Of a stretch of 64,000 bases of DNA, positions 59,191 through 64,000 are shown piece by piece. This stretch comes from Blastomussa wellsi (taxonomy: Eukaryota; Cnidaria; Anthozoa; Scleractinia; Plerogyridae): positions 11,312,646 through 11,376,645 of the forward strand of contig OX393562.1 of the NCBI GenBank assembly GCA_947652115.1. The letters run 5' to 3'. Under the pieces are notes generated by a model. It searched no databases and was not told the origin of the DNA. It saw only the letters and a list, made by a program, of their open reading frames with translations. Positions within the stretch are counted from its first letter, which is position 1. Every line of letters begins with the position of its first letter. The position numbers and the translations under genes are program-made.

Positions 59191-60054
59191 GGCACGCAAA
59201 GAACGGTACGTGGTTAGAGGAAACCTGGTCCCTCCAGAATGCAGAGCTAGGCACTTAACAACCTTGAGGAAGAAATAACATTGCCCAATATTTTTACAAT
59301 ACGTTATTGCGGTACGTACTATAGTTCAGTTGACTGAGCACTTGAATACAGTTGCAGTGCCAGTGTGTAAAATCCCCCAGGACATGGTCTCCATTTTGAC
59401 GTTGCCATAGCAACTGTCTAAATGTCGGTGAACCGTGAAAACATAAATTTGCTGCTTGCTATTCTTCGAAATGCAGCAAACAGAAACACATGAAACAACA
59501 TATCTTCTAGCTGACGATTTTCTTGGACTATTCATAGCCTTTATTTTCTTACATTTTTCTTCCATCGTTTAACACGGGATTGAAAAGAATCGCAAGAGAA
59601 CTGGACACCAGCGCCAAACGGTGAGAAGTCAGAAAAAATTAGCTGGCTTCACTATCTCCCCACTTCCAACCGTTTATGCTTCGTTTATGCTCCTGACTCA
59701 GCTTGCCGTGCCTTTAGCGTTGCTTTACCAATTACGTTGAAAAGTAATAAGCACGTGAACAGTGTACGATTTTCTATCGCAAGATTTTCATAAAGGGGCA
59801 GGTATTTTTTATAACTGTATACAAATTTAGTACTAGTCATTTTTTATAAGGTTTTTAGATTTTTGAATACGTTATATTTTTTGAATACGTTATATTTTAT
59901 TTTTCAGGACCCATGTTGATAGTAGTTTTTATAACTGAAATGGCAATCCTGTATAAATAGGTTTTATAATATTATTGCCTGGTCACATGTCTGCTTGACA
60001 ATGTATCAATATTCCTGGAACAGGACTCGGGAGGTTAGCTGTCAAAGAACTCAC
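59191..60054. other. SH3 gene intron after the minisatellite
   Basis: Contains a short direct repeat (TTTTGAATACGTTATATTTT twice near 59868-59903). No coding signal. Confidence 0.45.
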
Positions 60055-60169
60055 CGAAGGAGCCACCAACCATCAAAGTTCTTTTCTAACACGGTCACCA
60101 ACACACCGACTTCAAATGAAACTTCATCATCAAGCTCTGCTTTGTAGCTCGTTGTTGTGATCATTTTTT
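60055..60169 (-). CDS. SH3PXD2-like exon: start of second SH3 domain
   Basis: Codes for TTTSYKAELDDEVSFEVG and the Trp-Trp core (FDGWWLLR). Splits an SH3 domain with the 58278 exon; phases 1 in, 2 out agree. Confidence 0.78.
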
Positions 60170-60713
60170 CTAACACATACATGAACACAGAAATTAAAGT
60201 TAAAAACGGAAAAATAATCAACAGAACAAGTCAAGGTTCCACTGTTATATGAAGAAATGATTGCAGTCACCGGGTGTTTTTTCTCAGCAACGACCAAGAA
60301 GTTCTGGAAAATATTATGGGACTGGGTAGGCCCTATAATGGATTAGCTGATTTAAAGAAGATATGAAGCGACTCTTAAGGTACCATTTTCCTATTGAAGG
60401 TGTTTTAAAGGAAAGGAGCCAGCCACCCCCTTGAAAAAATTGAAGTACCCATTGAGTTTAACTCACTTAAACGTTCAGTTTCTAGGTTTGCAATAAATGT
60501 ATCTTCTGCCTTTTTGTCTGCAGTCAGACATGTCACACATCCACAGTTGCCAAGCAGATCAGAAAAAATGAAGATGCAAGACGTAGATTACAAAAACGGC
60601 ACTTCTAGTTCTCCTGTCATAATTGTCACAAAATTGGTGTGAATGATTTTACTCGGGGATAATCGCATAATAACTAAGGAACATAACTATACATATAGAT
60701 CTTCATGTGTAAC

Positions 60714-60824
60714 CTGCAAATTCAACTGGCTGACTTTGGATCTCATCTGCACTACTATCCTCATTCTCAAGGTAAGCTGCTGGAACCCAGCCCTGCTCTT
60801 CATCCACATTAACAAACCACCAGC
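60714..60824 (-). CDS. SH3PXD2-like exon: end of first SH3 domain
   Basis: Codes for GWWFVNVDEEQGWVPAAYLE, very like the first SH3 of vertebrate Tks5, then an acidic linker. Acceptor CTTTCAG, donor GCAG/GTTACA. Confidence 0.82.
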
Positions 60825-60954
60825 CTGAAAGAAAAGACAGAAATCAACAACACAAATCAATCAACTTTATCATTTTACAAGGGAAGTCATGGAGCCATGG
60901 AGGATCATCAGAGAATAGTTGAGAAGGATGGCTGTCACTTGAAAGTGTGAAATT

Positions 60955-61119
60955 AAAGTGCACCTAGCCACAAAATATTTTTTCACTGAAAAAGACCTTT
61001 GCACCAGTTGGAAATGCATTGCACTCTTCGTTTCTACTTTTTACCAAATTCTGACTAACTGGTGCAAAGGTTTATTTTAGCAAAAAAATATTTTGGGGTT
61101 ACCGGTAGGTGCACTTTAA
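60955..61119. mobile_element. MITE-like inverted repeat
   Basis: AAAGTGCACCTAGCCACAAA and its imperfect complement ending GGTAGGTGCACTTT, with a second inner inverted pair (CCTTTGCACCAGTT and AACTGGTGCAAAGG). About 165 bp in an intron. Confidence 0.68.
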
Positions 61120-61254
61120 AAGCAAACTGAAACAGTATTTCCAGAAAAGCAAGGTGCTTCAGTCAGGTGCCTCTGACAAGCTTAAATTTTGTTTCTCCTA
61201 ATTAGCAAACAGATACTTTATAATAGAGCCTGACAGGGACAATATCAGCTGTAC

Positions 61255-61383
61255 CATTTTCATTCTTGTCAATAACTTCCACTATATCACCTGCCACCAT
61301 ATTGACTTCATTTCTGTTCTGTTTCTTGTAATCTGCAATGGCTACATACTGCTCAAGCAACACAGGTCCACTGATTTGATCAG
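61255..61383 (-). CDS. SH3PXD2-like exon: start of first SH3 domain
   Basis: Codes for LLEQYVAIADYKKQNRNEVN and MVAGDIVEVIDKNEN. The LEQYV..A.YKKQ pattern is characteristic of Tks first SH3 domains. Phase 1 on both sides matches the neighbours. Confidence 0.83.
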
Positions 61384-61420
61384 CTGTAAAGAAATGTCAA
61401 ACAACATATGACAAGCCATT

Positions 61421-61780
61421 CTTCACTTTCATCTATATCTGCAGTTCAAATATGAATAATTTCATATATATTACAAATCACTTCACTCCATGGGAAAATA
61501 TGAACTCGATAAATTGACCTTGCTCCCAATGTGTGGCTTCATAGCTCAGTTGGTAGAGCATCGCACCAGTATTGTGGAGGTCGCAGCGGTCACAGGTTTG
61601 AATCCTGTTGAAGCCCTGATTTTTTCAAGCTTCTTCTTTCCAATTGCTTAAATTGGAAATTAACTGCAATGATCTTTCTTCACTTTCATCTATATCCGCA
61701 GTTCAAATATGAATTATTTCATATACACATCACTCTCATTATTCTTTTCTTCCTTTCTTATATAATTAACAGTTATGAAA
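61421..61780 (+). mobile_element. SINE-like repeat with tRNA-like head
   Basis: A tRNA-like segment at 61535-61615, then a body. CTTCACTTTCATCTATATC plus TGCAGTTCAAATATGAAT occurs both before (61420-61460) and after (61677-61715), so the tRNA part lies between direct repeats; either a tandem SINE or a unit with repeated flank. Confidence 0.55.
61535..61615 (+). tRNA. tRNA-like sequence, probably a pseudogene
   Basis: Acceptor ends GGCTTCA and TGAAGCC pair over 7 bp; D-arm TAGCTCAGTTGGTAGAGC; T-arm ACAGGTTTGAATCCTGT. The stretch between the D-arm and T-arm is about 8 bases too long, and no normal anticodon stem is obvious, so a functional tRNA is unlikely. Confidence 0.5.
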
Positions 61781-62020
61781 CGGTAGATAGCCAACGAGGC
61801 GAGTAGTGCCAAGTTGGCTATAACCATCTAATATCCAACAAGCGCGAGTGGAATAATTGTTTTATTAAAAGGCCCAAAAATATTGTACAAACATCGCAAA
61901 AATGCATTATTTAACTCGTACACCTACCATATTTGTAGGTCAATGGTATATGAGGTCATATACCATTGCCTCTAAACCAATCAAAACTCAGGAAATGCAA
62001 TATACCATAGCTAGTATTTA
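61765..62020. repeat. Dispersed repeat, copy 2 (without the MITE)
   Basis: Reverse-orientation relative of 1990-2905. Carries the uninterrupted site for the 364-bp MITE. Confidence 0.62.
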
Positions 62021-62046
62021 ATAATCATGATTATACTATTTTAAAG

Positions 62047-62155
62047 TCTTCCCCATGGGATGGACAAGCATCCCATCCAGGGGGGAGTAGAAATACCCCT
62101 AGTCGCTTCATGCTATGGAAACCGGAGATAAGCGCCGGCCTGATGAGCCACTTAG
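62047..62155 (+). mobile_element. Truncated SINE body
   Basis: GGATGGACAAGCATCCCATCC, GTCGCTTCATGCTATGGAAA and GGCCTGATGAGCCA match the body of the SINE at 2140-2398 read on its own strand. The tRNA head is missing. Confidence 0.68.
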
Positions 62156-62320
62156 GCTTGAATGCAGAATGTACACTTTTTGTTAAAAAAATAGTGGCAT
62201 GAACAATCTTTTGCATAATAGGTCCTGGATTGAACACTCAGTCTACATGTGTGTCACATAATTTCGTTTCTGACATGTGAATGTATGTTTACATGTTCTT
62301 GAAGGTTTTACATTTTATAC

Positions 62321-62352
62321 CTGAATCCTTTTCCTTCTTTTTCTTGTCTTTC
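62321..62352 (-). CDS. SH3PXD2-like 32-nt micro-exon (basic linker)
   Basis: Codes for KDKKKKEKDS between the PX and first SH3 domains. Acceptor TTACACAG, donor TTCAG/GTATAA. Only accepted because both phases fit the flanking exons exactly. Confidence 0.7.
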
Positions 62353-63481
62353 CTGTGTAAAAAGAAGTAATTTGTGAGATATCATTTGGAAGTTGACTTC
62401 ATCTAATAGACCATCAATGTATAAGGCATGATTAATTAAATAATTAGTTACTGCCAGTTTCAATGCTTCCACATTTGCTTGTTTCATGGGCCTCGACTAT
62501 CCTAAGGGAGAACGGTTACAGTGCATTTCATTTAACCAGTAGGTCATTTTACCAAATGATGTATGGGAGATTTAAACAAGGAGCGATTCTATATAACGAG
62601 GCTGAGCGGCTCAGCCTTTCAATCACAAATCGATTTTATTGGTTGAGAACTGAACTCAACTGGTTTTCTTTGTTGTGGCGTGATCCGAACTTGTCTCTTC
62701 TTATAATTAAAAAAAAAGAATTCAATATTATCTAGACCCTCGTGAATAGAACTGTTCCTTTTGTCGTTTGGGTGCAAACAATAGAAATAAATGGAAAGAG
62801 GAAGATACATGTAACTGTCATACATTATTCTGTGAAATTACAGAATTTCCTTGCGGCAAGTTTGAGCAAGCTTGAACAGGCGTGCTTTCCTGGTTTGTCC
62901 ACAATTAGACAGTCATTGGAAGTCATACCTAAACATCGTTATTCGTCTTTTGTTTGGATTCTTAGCCCATGAAGCCATGTACTTAAATAATTGATGTGTT
63001 CAGCACTGTCCGTTTGAGCTTTCATGTCGCAACAGTGTTTGTGTGTGGAATTTTCAAGATTTGTGTATAAATTTCTGTTTAAAATTGTTTAACTTTTATG
63101 GAAAAAGATTATTAGTGGTATATATTGTATTTGAGGTTGTTAATTCCGCACAAAGAAACAGGGCTCGCAATTAAAAAGAAAAATTTGCGGAGCTTTTCTG
63201 TTTGAAGACCGTCACTCCGACACGGCTGTTTAAAATTGAAGTGAAGAAAATGCTAGACGGGGCCTTTTTATAGGCTCGCTCCGTGTTTAAGGTATCACAT
63301 TTCATTTTTATGAAAAAGAAAAGAAATAAGATCTTGGTCCCTGCATTGTTCCAAATCATTAATTGCATTGATGATTTTTAGAAGTGACTCAAATATGAGT
63401 TCGCTAAAAAGGGTGATGCATGAACCAAACTCAACATAGAAGGCACTGATTAATGAGTACAACTTGCCGCAACCAACTTAC
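62353..63481. other. SH3 gene intron without further features
   Basis: AT-rich, with short open frames only. Nothing else supported. Confidence 0.4.
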
Positions 63482-63576
63482 TCTTTAGGAGGTAGGTCTA
63501 TGTCCTCTGAATGTGGCTCAAAAAATTTCACAACAATGTCACAAGCTGATATCTTGGGTTGCAATGAGATAAGATC
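63482..63576 (-). CDS. SH3PXD2-like exon: C-terminal part of PX domain
   Basis: Codes for CDIVVKFFEPHSEDIDLPPK, the last helix and Pro-rich end of a PX domain. Acceptor TTCACTTCAG, donor AAAGA/GTAAGT; phase 0 in, 2 out. Confidence 0.78.
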
Positions 63577-63901
63577 CTGAAGTGAATAAATTATATTAAT
63601 AACTTGATGAATAAATGATATAATTTGATATAATTTAATGATATAATGTGATTTGGTTTCATTTGTGCTAATGGTCCCAATTAGTATGTCAGTGCTAGAT
63701 ACAGTTGACACTAAAATAAAGTTCATTATTATTAAGGACAGTAACTTACAGGACAACAGGATTCTGAATCATAATTATGAAGTCGGTCACCTCAGACTAG
63801 CCCCCAAATTTTACAATTTCCAGTTTTTGTGGAAAAGTGTGGGCTAACCACCAACTTTCCAGTAAACTTGCAAACAGAAACTGGGGTTTAACTTTCCTAA
63901 C

Positions 63902-63978
63902 CTTGCAGTAGTCACTGATGGGTTCCTTCCGTCGCAATGCCACATCTCGCACATGGCTTCTGCCAAAGATAATTTTAC
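63902..63978 (-). CDS. SH3PXD2-like exon: middle of PX domain
   Basis: Codes for KIIFGRSHVRDVALRRKEPI and SDYCK, the phosphoinositide-binding middle of PX (FGRSH.RDVA is shared with Tks proteins). The gene continues beyond the right edge of the window. Confidence 0.8.
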
Positions 63979-64000
63979 CTACACATTGAAACAAACCAAA

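Noticed and set aside
58613..59258. Several 150-190-codon repetitive ORFs on both strands
   Set aside because: Produced by a 24-bp tandem repeat; no unique sequence and located in an intron.
61535..61615. Functional tRNA gene
   Set aside because: Acceptor, D and T arms are good but the anticodon region is too long and unpaired; it sits inside a repeat.

Overview
The window is animal nuclear DNA. Three host genes have spliced exons with canonical GT/AG borders, and many transposons lie between and inside them. The repeat types (tRNA-headed SINEs, many small palindromic elements), a Tks-type SH3/PX scaffold gene and capsid-bearing Polinton transposons fit a cnidarian, probably an anthozoan. 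That assignment is inference.

Layout: (1) 95-47032, plus strand: an unrecognised host gene of at least ten exons, about 707 coded residues, whose splice phases agree across the whole span. Its introns hold most of the mobile DNA. (2) 4785-20808: Polinton A, 16.0 kb, in one intron, with a perfect 6-bp target duplication TTAGCA, near-identical ~305-bp terminal inverted repeats, and an open set of genes: integrase, protein-primed-type DNA polymerase B, packaging ATPase, major and minor capsid candidates, and about a dozen small accessory proteins. (3) 22709-25549: a decayed Gypsy-type LTR element. (4) 25770-45901: Polinton B, older and in reverse orientation. Its capsid/integrase module is related to that of A, but its DNA polymerase is of a different kind. 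It is broken by frameshifts and deletions and carries two Gypsy elements (an intact one at 26914-31094 and a truncated one at about 40588-43770). (5) 47033-51483: intergenic DNA with small inverted-repeat elements. (6) 51484-54712: a two-exon alpha-1,3-fucosyltransferase gene whose intron holds a TTA-flanked DNA transposon carrying a SAP-domain ORF. (7) 56087-63978, minus strand: exons of an SH3PXD2/Tks-like adaptor gene, with a 24-bp minisatellite, a tRNA-like SINE and other repeats in its introns; the gene runs off the right edge.

The most striking material is the Polinton pair. Both have terminal repeats that are themselves long palindromes (about 143 and 178 bp), able to fold into hairpins like parvovirus ends. 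Both share a capsid module with tightly packed divergent and convergent gene pairs and a TATA-like motif a few bases before most start codons. They carry different polymerases joined directly beyond a related integrase gene. Polinton A looks recently active. Polinton B is dead: its integrase has lost the catalytic Glu and its ATPase has a Walker A Gly-to-Asp change.
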